From Vibrionaceae bacterium (GTDB taxonomy: Bacteria; Pseudomonadota; Gammaproteobacteria; Enterobacterales; Vibrionaceae), in contig JAAEZQ010000012.1 in assembly GCA_018222805.1 (NCBI GenBank), positions 40,935-104,934 of the forward strand: DNA of 64,000 nt. Reading direction: 5' to 3'. Below are positions 56,735-64,000 of the stretch, piece after piece (the stretch's first letter is position 1; every line of letters starts with the position of its first letter). The translations under genes were made by a program, and so were the position numbers. A model generated the notes under the pieces. It was not told the origin of the DNA and searched no databases. It saw only the letters and a program-made list of their open reading frames with translations.

Positions 56735-56775
56735 ATTCAAATTCAGCGTGGCGGCTGGGATATCTGCCCAGTAAG
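56735..56775 (+). pseudogene. Degraded second tRNA-Leu 3' fragment
   Basis: Reads ATTCAAATTCAGCGTGGCGG...TCTGCCCA, matching the tRNA 3' half in blocks (ATTCAAA, GCGTGGCGG, T/C-GCCCA) with gaps and no CCA. It is followed by a second copy of the terminator (56803-56832). This suggests an earlier integration/excision scar or a decayed duplicate tRNA. Confidence 0.4.
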
Positions 56776-56802
56776 TCTGTCACTAGACCATGTTTATATT
56801 TC

Positions 56803-56838
56803 AGAGCCTCAACATTTGTTGGGGCTTTGTTGTTTTGG
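56803..56838 (+). terminator. Second copy of the tRNA-Leu-type terminator
   Basis: 9-bp stem AGCCTCAAC (56805-56813) / GTTGGGGCT (56818-56826) with loop ATTT; sequence matches copy 1 (AGCCTC...GGGGCTTTGTTGTTT) closely. Confidence 0.75.
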
Positions 56839-57064
56839 GATTTATGAGCTTAGAGATGCACTTACAAGCGTCGCGATAGCCAGTTTATTTAATTTCATTG
56901 TCGATTTATCTTCGAAATTAATAATGACGTTGTCAGTATATAATATATTGATAGTCTTAAATGTTAATTCTTAATCTTCCTTAATTTTCTGACTTTTACC
57001 CTCGACCTAAATAATTATTGAAAATAGGCCTTGTTTTCTAAATTGAGATTCGGTTCACGAATAA

Positions 57065-57078
57065 CGCAACCGGTTGCG
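57065..57078. promoter_or_regulatory. LacI-type operator of the chitobiose PTS operon
   Basis: CGCAACCGGTTGCG, a perfect 14-bp palindrome, 67 bp before the IIB start. The likely binder is the LacI regulator at the end of the operon (61449-62447). Confidence 0.7.
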
Positions 57079-57145
57079 CTGTTTTGTTTTGGTTATTTTT
57101 GCTACAGTTTTTGTAGGTTGAAATTTACACAACGGGAGTAAGGCT

Positions 57146-57451
57146 ATGAAAAAGATCCTTTTATGCTGTAGCGCAGGGATGTCTACCAGTATGTTAGTTA
57201 AGAAAATGGAACAAGCCGCTGTGGAGCAGGGGATTGAATGTAAAATTGACGCTTTATCAGTGAGTTCTTTTGAAGGTGCGATAAGAGAATACGATGTTTG
57301 CCTATTGGGCCCACAGGTCCGTTTTCAGTTAGAAGAGATGAAAAAAGTGACTGACGAGATTGGAATCAATATCGCAGCGATACCTCCTCAGACTTATGGA
57401 ATGATGAAAGGAGATGAGGTTTTAAAACAAGCCCTTTCATTAATTAAGTAA
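57146..57451 (+). CDS. PTS EIIB component, lactose/cellobiose/chitobiose type
   Basis: 101 residues. The phosphorylated cysteine is Cys8 in LLCCSAGMSTSMLVKKM. It receives phosphate from EIIA and passes it to the sugar during uptake. It is the first gene of the IIB-IIC-IIA-GH4-ChbG-LacI operon, homologous to the V. cholerae VC1281-VC1286 set described as a (GlcN)2/chitobiose locus. GGGAG precedes ATG 57146. Confidence 0.94.
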   Translation: MKKILLCCSAGMSTSMLVKKMEQAAVEQGIECKIDALSVSSFEGAIREYDVCLLGPQVRFQLEEMKKVTDEIGINIAAIPPQTYGMMKGDEVLKQALSLIK

Positions 57452-57479
57452 TTTAAAAAATTTTACGAAAATAATGCTT

Positions 57480-57516
57480 AACCCTGCCATTTAAATAATG
57501 GTGGGGCGGGGTTTTG
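57480..57516 (+). terminator. Intra-operon hairpin between EIIB and EIIC genes
   Basis: A hairpin built on CCATT/AATGG (57487-57501), closed further out by AACCC/GGGTT-like pairs and followed by TTTT. It may reduce or process the transcript before the EIIC gene, but pairing is imperfect. Confidence 0.4.
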
Positions 57517-57542
57517 CATGCTTAAAATAAAGGATTAACACC

Positions 57543-58874
57543 ATGAAAATATATGATGCAATAATTTCGGGCGTCGAAAAGTATGTAGCGCCATTGGCTG
57601 CTAAGGTCGGTAGTCAACGTCATGTTCGGGCAATGCGTGACGGATTTATCGTTGCTATGCCATTTATTATTGTTGGTAGTTTTGTACTGATTTTAGCTTT
57701 CCCACCTTTTGATCAAGATACGACAAATGGTTTCGCTCGAGGCTGGTTGGATTTTGCTGCAGCGAACTTCGATATGATTATGATGCCTCACTTTATGTCA
57801 ATGGCGATCATGGGGATCTTTGTTTCGATGGGTGTAGCCTATAGTTTGGCGAAATCTTACAACATGGATGGGATTACCAGTGCTGCACTGTCTCTGATGA
57901 CTTTCTTCCTTGTTGCTTCTCCAGCAGCGGATGACGCCTTATCTATGGCATACATGGGAGGTACAGGAGTATTTACCGCGGTGCTGTCTGGCTTTTTTTC
58001 TGTTGAGCTATATCGTTTGATGAAAAAGTACAACATCACGATAAAAATGCCTGAGCAAGTACCGCCTGCAATCCAGCGTTCGTTTGAAGTACTTCTGCCG
58101 GTTGTTGCGATATTTGTTACCATCTACCCAGTCAGTGTATGGCTTCAAGCTACTCATGGCATGCTTATTCCTGAAGCTATCTTAGAAGCGTTTAAACCTC
58201 TAGTCAGTGCATCCAACACATTACCTGCGATCCTCGGTGCCATTTTACTTTGCCAATTGCTTTGGTTTGCGGGCATACACGGTGGTGCAATTGTTGTGGG
58301 TCTAGTGACACCGATCTTCCTTACCAATGTGACAGCCAACATCGAAGCGTTTATGGCAGGTGAACCAGTCACTAATATCTTTACGCAAGCATTCTGGGAT
58401 TACTACATCTTGATTGGTGGCTCAGGTGCCACTTTAGGCCTAGTTGCACTTATGGCATTTAGCCGTTCTGCTCATCTAAAAAGCCTAGGCCGTATGAGTG
58501 CTATTCCAGGCATGTTCCAAATTAACGAACCCGTTATCTTTGGTAGTCCAATCGTAATGAACCCAACGCTTTTCTTGCCATTTGTTTTTGTGCCAATGAT
58601 TAATGCTGTTGTGGCTTACATAGCGGTTCATTCGGGTTTTATTGGCATGAGCATCGCAACACTGCCATGGACGACACCTGCGATTATTGGTGCTTCATGG
58701 GGGGCCGGATGGACATTTATGCCTGTTGTTATGGTGGTTCTGCTGTTCATCATGGATATCTTGCTCTACTACCCATTCTTTAAAATGTATGAACGTGAAC
58801 TTTTAGCTCAAGAGCAACCGCAAGAAGAATCACAGATAGAAACAAGCGCAAGTGGTGTTAGTGCTACCGCTTAA
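57543..58874 (+). CDS. PTS EIIC permease, cellobiose/chitobiose type
   Basis: 443 residues with about ten membrane segments. EIIC-Lac/Cel features: NFMxxP-like early region, the INEPVIFGSPIVMNP motif (binding site region, GMFQINEP) and the C-terminal cytoplasmic tail rich in Gln/Glu. It imports and phosphorylates a beta-linked disaccharide such as (GlcN)2, chitobiose or cellobiose. It lies 91 bp after EIIB, longer than the other gaps, with a hairpin in between. Confidence 0.93.
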   Translation: MKIYDAIISGVEKYVAPLAAKVGSQRHVRAMRDGFIVAMPFIIVGSFVLILAFPPFDQDTTNGFARGWLDFAAANFDMIMMPHFMSMAIMGIFVSMGVAYSLAKSYNMDGITSAALSLMTFFLVASPAADDALSMAYMGGTGVFTAVLSGFFSVELYRLMKKYNITIKMPEQVPPAIQRSFEVLLPVVAIFVTIYPVSVWLQATHGMLIPEAILEAFKPLVSASNTLPAILGAILLCQLLWFAGIHGGAIVVGLVTPIFLTNVTANIEAFMAGEPVTNIFTQAFWDYYILIGGSGATLGLVALMAFSRSAHLKSLGRMSAIPGMFQINEPVIFGSPIVMNPTLFLPFVFVPMINAVVAYIAVHSGFIGMSIATLPWTTPAIIGASWGAGWTFMPVVMVVLLFIMDILLYYPFFKMYERELLAQEQPQEESQIETSASGVSATA

Positions 58875-58930
58875 ACCTTAGATTTGGCTGCCGTGTAGGC
58901 AGTCAATAATTGACAGTTTTGGAGAGAAGT

Positions 58931-59239
58931 ATGGATCAAGAGATGACAGTCATGGAGATCATTTGCAATGCAGGAGAGGCAAGAAGCCTGTGTTTTGAAG
59001 CATTAGCGCTTTCGCGTAAGCAAGAGTTTGCAAGTGCAGAAAGCAAACTGGTACAGGCCAAAGAATGCTTGAACAAAGCGCACCTAATGCAAACTCAACT
59101 CATTGAAGCAGACCAAGGAGAAGGGAAGATACCCATGACTTTAGTGATGGTCCACGCTCAGGATCACCTTATGACAACTATTTTAGCTCATGAATTGGCG
59201 ACGGAAATGGTCGCTCTATACAAACAGCTTGCGGGGTAA
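58931..59239 (+). CDS. PTS EIIA component, lactose/cellobiose/chitobiose type
   Basis: 102 residues, three-helix EIIA-Lac/Cel. The phospho-histidine is by alignment His75 in VMVHAQDHLMTT. ATG 58931 is used because GGAGAG precedes it; the open frame runs back to a TTG at 58910. It lies 56 bp after EIIC and 6 bp before the GH4 gene. Confidence 0.92.
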   Translation: MDQEMTVMEIICNAGEARSLCFEALALSRKQEFASAESKLVQAKECLNKAHLMQTQLIEADQGEGKIPMTLVMVHAQDHLMTTILAHELATEMVALYKQLAG

Positions 59240-59245
59240 CTACGG

Positions 59246-60568
59246 ATGTCTAGAGATAGCTTAAAGCTCGCCATTATTGGTGGTGGTAGCAGTTACACGC
59301 CGGAGTTGGTTGAAGGGGTAATCAAACGCTTGGATTACTTGCCTGTTAAACAGATTCACTTTGTGGACATAGAGTCAGGCGCGGAAAAGTTAGAAACAAT
59401 TAAAGGCCTAGCACAGAGAATGGTCGACAAAGTGGGCGCGGATATTGAAATCAAAGCTGATTTTGATCGTCGCGCCGCCATCAAAGGTGCGGACTTTGTT
59501 ATGACGCAATTCCGTGTTGGCGGGCTTGCTGCTCGAGCGAACGATGAAAGAATTCCCATCAAATACGATGTGATTGGACAAGAAACCACGGGGCCTGGCG
59601 GATTTGCCAAAGCCTTAAGAACCATTCCCGTTATTCTTGATATCTGTAAAGACATCGAAGAGCTGGCTCCAAACGCTTGGATGCTCAACTTTACGAACCC
59701 GGCAGGTTTAGTGTCAGAAGCGGTCAGTAAGCATACCAAAGTAAAAAGTATCGGGTTATGCAACGTACCAGTCTCAATGGAAATGATGATTGCGGAGATG
59801 ATGGATTGTGAACCTAAAGAACTACAACTTGAATTTGCAGGCCTAAATCATTTGGTTTGGGTACACAAAGCATGGCTCAAAGGCGAAGACATCACTCAGA
59901 CGGTTTTAGAGAAAGTCGGTGATGGTGCTAACTTCAGTATGAAGAACATTTGGGAAGAACCGTGGGACCCTACGTTTCTAAAAGCACTTGGTGCTATTCC
60001 ATGTCCTTACCATCGATACTTCTATCAGACTGATGCCATGTTAGCGGAAGAAAAGCAGAGTGCCAGCGAGAAGGGGACTCGTGCTGAGCAAGTCATGGAA
60101 ACTGAACATGCGTTGTTTAAGCTCTATCAAGATCCTAACTTAGACCACAAACCGAAAGAGTTGGAAGAGAGAGGTGGCGCGTATTACTCAGATGCGTCCC
60201 TCAACCTAGTGGACTCTATTTATAACAACCGCAACAGTATTCACGTCGTCAACGTCTTAAATAACGGCGCAATTAATGGTCTACCGGATGATGCAGTGAT
60301 TGAGTGCAGTGCAGTGATTGGTAGTTGGGGAGCAAAACCACTTGCTGTCGGTGAGCTATCAAACAACATCAAAGGGCTACTGTATCAAGTTAAAGCTTAT
60401 GAGCAGTTAACGATAGAAGCCGCTGTTGAAGGCAGCTACGACAAAGCGTTAATGGCGTTAACGAATAATCCTTTGGTGCCTGATATTGGCCGAGCTAAGG
60501 CGATATTGGATGATCTCTTAGCGATTAATGCACCTTATTTACCTCAATTTAAACTGACAGTGTTGTAA
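59246..60568 (+). CDS. 6-phospho-beta-glycosidase, GH4 family (ChbF-like)
   Basis: 440 residues. GH4 enzymes use NAD+ and Mn2+ in an elimination mechanism. NAD-binding GGGSSYTPELVEG near residue 12, and the metal-binding Cys172 (LCNVPVS) with the nearby NH (GLNHLVW) are seen. It splits the phosphorylated disaccharide from the PTS; family and neighbours point to chitobiose-6-phosphate or deacetylated (GlcN)2-6-phosphate. It is 6 bp after EIIA and 18 bp before the ChbG gene. Cytoplasmic. Confidence 0.92.
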   Translation: MSRDSLKLAIIGGGSSYTPELVEGVIKRLDYLPVKQIHFVDIESGAEKLETIKGLAQRMVDKVGADIEIKADFDRRAAIKGADFVMTQFRVGGLAARANDERIPIKYDVIGQETTGPGGFAKALRTIPVILDICKDIEELAPNAWMLNFTNPAGLVSEAVSKHTKVKSIGLCNVPVSMEMMIAEMMDCEPKELQLEFAGLNHLVWVHKAWLKGEDITQTVLEKVGDGANFSMKNIWEEPWDPTFLKALGAIPCPYHRYFYQTDAMLAEEKQSASEKGTRAEQVMETEHALFKLYQDPNLDHKPKELEERGGAYYSDASLNLVDSIYNNRNSIHVVNVLNNGAINGLPDDAVIECSAVIGSWGAKPLAVGELSNNIKGLLYQVKAYEQLTIEAAVEGSYDKALMALTNNPLVPDIGRAKAILDDLLAINAPYLPQFKLTVL

Positions 60569-60586
60569 TACTAAGGAAGAGCGTCA

Positions 60587-61342
60587 ATGAAAGTCATTTT
60601 TAATGCGGACGATTTTGGTCTAACTCAAGGTGTTAATAACGGCATTGTGAAATCCCACCAAGCAGGTGTAGTGAAGTCGACAACTATGATGGTAGGAATG
60701 GATGCCGAGCAGCATGCAATCGCGTTGGCCCATCAAAATCCTGACTTAAAAATTGGCGTACATCTGCGGTTTACAGCGGGTGCTCCTCTCACAGAGCACC
60801 CAAACTTAATCAATGGTAGAGCACATTTCGTTAAGTACAGTGAATTGTGGAGCAAGCAAGATTATGATGCTCAAGCGGTTTACGATGAGGCAAAATCTCA
60901 AGTTGAGCATTTTCTATCACTTGGACTCACCCTCAGTCACCTTGATAGCCATCATCATGCACACACGCATCCTCAGATTCTTCCTATCATTCAGAAACTC
61001 GCAAACGAGTATCGAGTGCCGCTTCGAGGAAGTGGCATATGTCATCAACCAATGACTAAACGCTATTTCTTTACCGATGATTTTTATGATCAAAAGGTAA
61101 GTTTAGGTGGATTAATGCAACACCTTCTGAGCTTAAAAGAGCATTACGATGTGGTCGAGGTGATGTGTCATCCAGCTTATGCCGATCAACCTCTTATTAA
61201 GAAAAGTGGTTATGCATTACAAAGAGAGCTAGAGCTACAAGTGCTCACATCTCCAATTCTAAAAGAGCAACTGGTACAGCATGGTATAACCGTCACGGAT
61301 TACTCCGAGCTCGTTTCTACCAGCCAAACTGTAAGTGTATGA
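60587..61342 (+). CDS. chbG: Chitooligosaccharide deacetylase ChbG (YdjC family)
   Basis: 251 residues, YdjC/ChbG fold. Metal ligands are visible: Asp8-Asp9 in FNADDFGLTQGVN and the His cluster LSHLDSHHHAHTHPQ. In E. coli ChbG removes an acetyl group from chitobiose-6-phosphate so that ChbF can cleave it. It is last of the catabolic genes, 18 bp after the GH4 gene; a 106-bp gap separates it from lacI. Cytoplasmic. Confidence 0.92.
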   Translation: MKVIFNADDFGLTQGVNNGIVKSHQAGVVKSTTMMVGMDAEQHAIALAHQNPDLKIGVHLRFTAGAPLTEHPNLINGRAHFVKYSELWSKQDYDAQAVYDEAKSQVEHFLSLGLTLSHLDSHHHAHTHPQILPIIQKLANEYRVPLRGSGICHQPMTKRYFFTDDFYDQKVSLGGLMQHLLSLKEHYDVVEVMCHPAYADQPLIKKSGYALQRELELQVLTSPILKEQLVQHGITVTDYSELVSTSQTVSV

Positions 61343-61448
61343 TTAAGGCTGCCAGATTCGTCCCCCTATAGTCACCTTACGAATAGCTGGCAGCCACTTT
61401 TCGAATAGAAACATTCATTATTTATTAGCAGTTGGATTTATTAGCATT

Positions 61449-62447
61449 ATGGCAAGGATTAAAGATGTCGCCGAACTCGCCGGTGTAAATCGCTCTACCG
61501 TTTCTCGTATCATTAATGGGGAAGGGAAGTTTCGCGAAGAAACCAGAAAAAAAGTAGAACAAGCCATGGCGCAATTGAATTACCGTCCAAGTGCGATAGC
61601 CCGTTCTCTTGCGACTTCGTCAAGTAATATGGTTGGTTTGTTGGTGACGTACTATACCGGTGGTTTCTTCGGTGAAATGATGGAGCAAGTGCAAACAGAA
61701 TTAGATATTCACAAGAAGTTTCTCATCACTGCCCAAGGTCATCATTCTGCAGCAGGTGAGAAAGAAGCGATTCAGCGCTTTAATGATCTTCGCTGCGATG
61801 GTTATGTTCTTCATAGTCGCTATCTATCTGACGACGATTTGCGTGAGTTAGCCCAACTTCCGACGCCTTTTGTGCTTCTCGATCGCTCTGTCGAAGGTAT
61901 TGAAGAACGCTGCATAACTTTTGATCACCACCATGCCAGTCGTATCGCCGTCGAGCATTTATTAGCTGGTGGTCATAAACATATTGCGTGTATTACTGGA
62001 CCATCCCTACGTCATAATAGCTTACTGAGAAAGCTTGGCTATGTTGATGCGATGAAAACAGCGGGCATCGACATTGATGAAAGCTGGTGTGAAGAAGGGA
62101 ATTACGGCAGACAAAGTGGCTACGATGCGATGGCCTCAATTTTAAAACGTCATCCAGAGGTAACCGCAGTATTCTCATGTAGTGAGGAAATGACGGTAGG
62201 CGCGATGCAATATCTTCATGAGCATAAAATCGCGGTGCCGGAGCAAATTTCATTGACCAGTTTTGACAGTGTGGACTTGTGTGAAAGCCTCTATCCGACG
62301 GTCTCCGCGGTACATTTTCCTATTAGTGATATGGCACGCGCGGCTGTACAAACATTAATGGGGTTAGTAAAAGCACAGGAACGTAGAGAAAAACCTGTCT
62401 TCGAAGCCAAGTTAAAGCTACGCAATGCGGATCGGGTATTAAAATAA
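61449..62447 (+). CDS. LacI family repressor of the chitobiose PTS operon
   Basis: 332 residues. N-terminal HTH (RIKDVAELAGVNRSTVSRIINGEG) plus sugar-binding domain. Same orientation and last in the cluster, matching V. cholerae VC1286. Its operator is probably the palindrome at 57065-57078. E. coli uses AraC-type ChbR for the same pathway; here the control is LacI type. Confidence 0.92.
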   Translation: MARIKDVAELAGVNRSTVSRIINGEGKFREETRKKVEQAMAQLNYRPSAIARSLATSSSNMVGLLVTYYTGGFFGEMMEQVQTELDIHKKFLITAQGHHSAAGEKEAIQRFNDLRCDGYVLHSRYLSDDDLRELAQLPTPFVLLDRSVEGIEERCITFDHHHASRIAVEHLLAGGHKHIACITGPSLRHNSLLRKLGYVDAMKTAGIDIDESWCEEGNYGRQSGYDAMASILKRHPEVTAVFSCSEEMTVGAMQYLHEHKIAVPEQISLTSFDSVDLCESLYPTVSAVHFPISDMARAAVQTLMGLVKAQERREKPVFEAKLKLRNADRVLK

Positions 62448-62562
62448 ATCTCTGATTAGTATTGAGGTATGAACTTGATTCAAATTATGAACAATATACA
62501 GCATCTTAACGCGAATGACTCGCATTTGTTGCCTCTTATTGATGAATTTATTTATAGGATCT

Positions 62563-62601
62563 ACTACTATTCTTGGTTTATCGTGAAAACTTAATAGTAG
62601 T
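62563..62601 (+). promoter_or_regulatory. Leader hairpin before the HD-GYP gene
   Basis: 9-bp perfect inverted repeat ACTACTATT (62563-62571) / AATAGTAGT (62593-62601) with 21-nt loop. It ends 6 bp before the GTG start, so it could affect translation if transcribed. Confidence 0.45.
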
Positions 62602-62607
62602 GAAAAA

Positions 62608-63861
62608 GTGGCAGCAATTAAACTTACAGTGGATCGTATTCAGCCAGGGTTACATATCCGACTTCCGCTAAAGTGGAACGATCACCCCTTCCTACTCAAC
62701 AGCTTTAAGATTAAAGACCAAGAACAGATCGAGATGATTCGTCATCTCGGTGTGAAGTTTGTTTACTTTAATCCCGAACAAAGCGACACCGCGCCATTAC
62801 CTGTCAATCAAATTCAAACTGACAGAACGACAAATGATGAATCTCTGGGGCTAGAAACGCAGAAACTGTGGCAAGAGAAACAGAAACGTATTGAAAAGCT
62901 CAGTGCGTATCGTCGACGAGTGATTCAATGCGAGAAAGAGTTTGAGCGCTCTCTTGCTCGAATGCGATCGGTGATGACGAAAATTCGCAACCGGCCAACC
63001 GCTGCTGTTGATGAAGCTCGACTATTAATAGAAGACATCGTTGAGAAGTTGATGTGTGATGATAACGTCACGCTGCATCTAATGAATGGCAAAAATGAAT
63101 TTGAAGATATCTATTTCCACTCTCTAAACGTAGCTGTTATCACAATGATGATTGGTCGTGCGAAAGGGTATTCTGCCAATCAACTAAAAGTGCTCGCTTT
63201 TGCTGCTCTGTTTCATGATATGGGCAAGATCAAAATCCCTACTACTATATTAAGAAAGCAAGTACCGTTAACTGAGCCAGAAACCAACTATTTAAAGTTG
63301 CACATCAAATATGGTTTGGATCTCGCGAATCAAATCGAAGGCTTTCCTGAACCAGCAAAAGTCGTGATTGCCCAGCATCACGAATTAAGAGATGGCTCCG
63401 GTTACCCAGAAGGGCTCAAAGGGGATGAAATTGACGAATTTACTCAAATCGTCATAGTGGCGAATGCATTTGATAACTTGTGCCATACACCGATAGCTTC
63501 TGAACAGAAAATTCCATATACAGCACTTTCTCATTTATATAAAAACTGCAAACACCTATATAAAGAAGAAAACCTGAATATCCTAATCAAGTTTATGGGG
63601 GTTTTCCCTCCAGGTACAGTCGTGCAGCTATCTAATAATATGGTTGGGTTGGTTATCTCAGTAAATGGTTCGAATCTATTATTCCCGAATGTTTTGGTTT
63701 ATGACCCATCGGTACCGAGGACTCAAGCACCAATACTTGATTTGGCGTCGAAGGATTTAAAGATAGTAAATGCGATCCATCCGTCTAAGTTGCCAGAGAA
63801 GATAAAAGAGTACCTTAATCCTCGTTCACGAATTTCATACTTCTTTGATACCGACGGTTAG
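62608..63861 (+). CDS. DUF3391/HD-GYP cyclic-di-GMP phosphodiesterase
   Basis: 417 residues. N-terminal DUF3391 (about 1-140) and C-terminal HD-GYP domain (about 150-330). The metal-binding HD pair is His203-Asp204 (LFHDMGKIKIP), the HHE motif follows (QHHELRDGSGYPEG), and GYP is at 265-267. Such proteins hydrolyse c-di-GMP to GMP and are implicated in motility and biofilm control. GTG start at 62608, without a clear ribosome-binding site. It is not part of the PTS operon; a 160-bp gap precedes it. Confidence 0.93.
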   Translation: MAAIKLTVDRIQPGLHIRLPLKWNDHPFLLNSFKIKDQEQIEMIRHLGVKFVYFNPEQSDTAPLPVNQIQTDRTTNDESLGLETQKLWQEKQKRIEKLSAYRRRVIQCEKEFERSLARMRSVMTKIRNRPTAAVDEARLLIEDIVEKLMCDDNVTLHLMNGKNEFEDIYFHSLNVAVITMMIGRAKGYSANQLKVLAFAALFHDMGKIKIPTTILRKQVPLTEPETNYLKLHIKYGLDLANQIEGFPEPAKVVIAQHHELRDGSGYPEGLKGDEIDEFTQIVIVANAFDNLCHTPIASEQKIPYTALSHLYKNCKHLYKEENLNILIKFMGVFPPGTVVQLSNNMVGLVISVNGSNLLFPNVLVYDPSVPRTQAPILDLASKDLKIVNAIHPSKLPEKIKEYLNPRSRISYFFDTDG

Positions 63862-63885
63862 TTATCCACAGGTTTTTGTGGGTAA
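63862..63885. other. Paired DnaA-box-like sequences after the HD-GYP gene
   Basis: TTATCCACA (63862-63870) is an exact consensus DnaA box. TGTGGGTAA (63877-63885) is a near-consensus box in the opposite direction. Together they form a short inverted repeat with G-U pairs. It may be just a terminator-like hairpin; no origin is proposed. Confidence 0.4.
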
Positions 63886-64000
63886 TCTGTAGAAATGCTG
63901 GGTGTTATTGTGGGGTAGTTTTAGGGTTGGATGGAAAATGTCCATTTGGCATGTTTTTTTGAAATAAATGCATTTTTAGTATTGCCAAAGAAATTCTTCT
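63886..64000. other. Downstream sequence at the right window edge
   Basis: 115 bp, T/G-rich, with no ORF or hairpin of note. The next gene lies outside the window. Confidence 0.4.

Larger units (their letters stand above)
56307..57145. other. Intergenic region holding the right island end and PTS promoter
   Basis: 839 bp. It holds the cassette terminator, the right attachment repeat (56622-56677), two paralogous terminators (56688-56718 and 56803-56832) with a degraded tRNA-like fragment between them, then about 230 bp of A/T-rich DNA, a LacI-type operator (57065-57078) and the PTS operon leader. Confidence 0.7.

Noticed and set aside
63862..63885. DnaA boxes as part of a replication origin
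   Set aside because: Only two boxes, no A/T-rich unwinding region, no dnaA or gidA nearby. Probably chance or a weak terminator.

Overview
The window is chromosomal DNA of a Gammaproteobacterium, almost certainly a Vibrio. The evidence is gene order: yhdP-nitrilase-tldD, the mlaFEDCB-ibaG-murA block, rpoN-hpf-ptsN-rapZ-ptsO, pyrBI-argF-rraB, pepA/lptFG, and a (GlcN)2/chitobiose PTS operon with its own LacI regulator. A Vibrio-type palindromic repeat lies downstream of pmbA. Species cannot be fixed from the sequence alone.

Layout. 1-5.2 kb: the 3' part of yhdP, a carbon-nitrogen hydrolase and tldD. 5.3-6.7 kb: a PIN-PhoH protein on the minus strand. 7.2-17.3 kb: rapA, an Nramp transporter, rluA, a D-2-hydroxyacid dehydrogenase, darP/yjgA, pmbA (the TldD partner) and mgtE. 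17.5-24.8 kb, minus strand: nitrogen-PTS/RpoN cluster, then the LPS transport/KDO cluster lptB-lptA-lptC-kdsD and a Na+/Ca2+ antiporter. kdsC, normally between lptC and kdsD, is missing; the 77-bp gap may hold a remnant. 25.2-30.7 kb: mla phospholipid-transport operon, ibaG, murA, then plsC. 30.7-35.3 kb, minus strand: ridA, pyrI-pyrB with a pyrL leader and attenuator, argF and arcA. 35.9-48.8 kb: rraB, an orphan GH2-type sugar-binding domain protein, a GNAT enzyme, a duplicated DUF2061 protein, valS, holC, pepA, lptF-lptG, an RDD protein, a DUF2254 protein and an SDR.

The accessory part is 49.0-56.7 kb. A tRNA-Leu(CAA) gene is followed 7.6 kb later by an exact 56-bp copy of its 3' end, the signature of an integrated island. 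No integrase is visible inside. The island holds three unrecognised genes (a membrane protein with three 13-residue repeats, a 195-aa orphan, and a 296-codon frame without an ATG start) and a maltodextrin cassette: LacI regulator, cytoplasmic GH13 amylase and a MalE-like binding protein with no permease genes. Two AAACCGGTTT palindromes flank the cassette promoter region. Just beyond the right repeat is a second, degraded tRNA-like fragment with its own copy of the terminator.

57.1-62.4 kb: diamino-/N,N'-diacetylchitobiose-type PTS operon (IIB, IIC, IIA, GH4 6-phospho-glycosidase, ChbG deacetylase) ending in its LacI repressor, with a CGCAACCGGTTGCG operator upstream. 62.6-63.9 kb: DUF3391/HD-GYP c-di-GMP phosphodiesterase.
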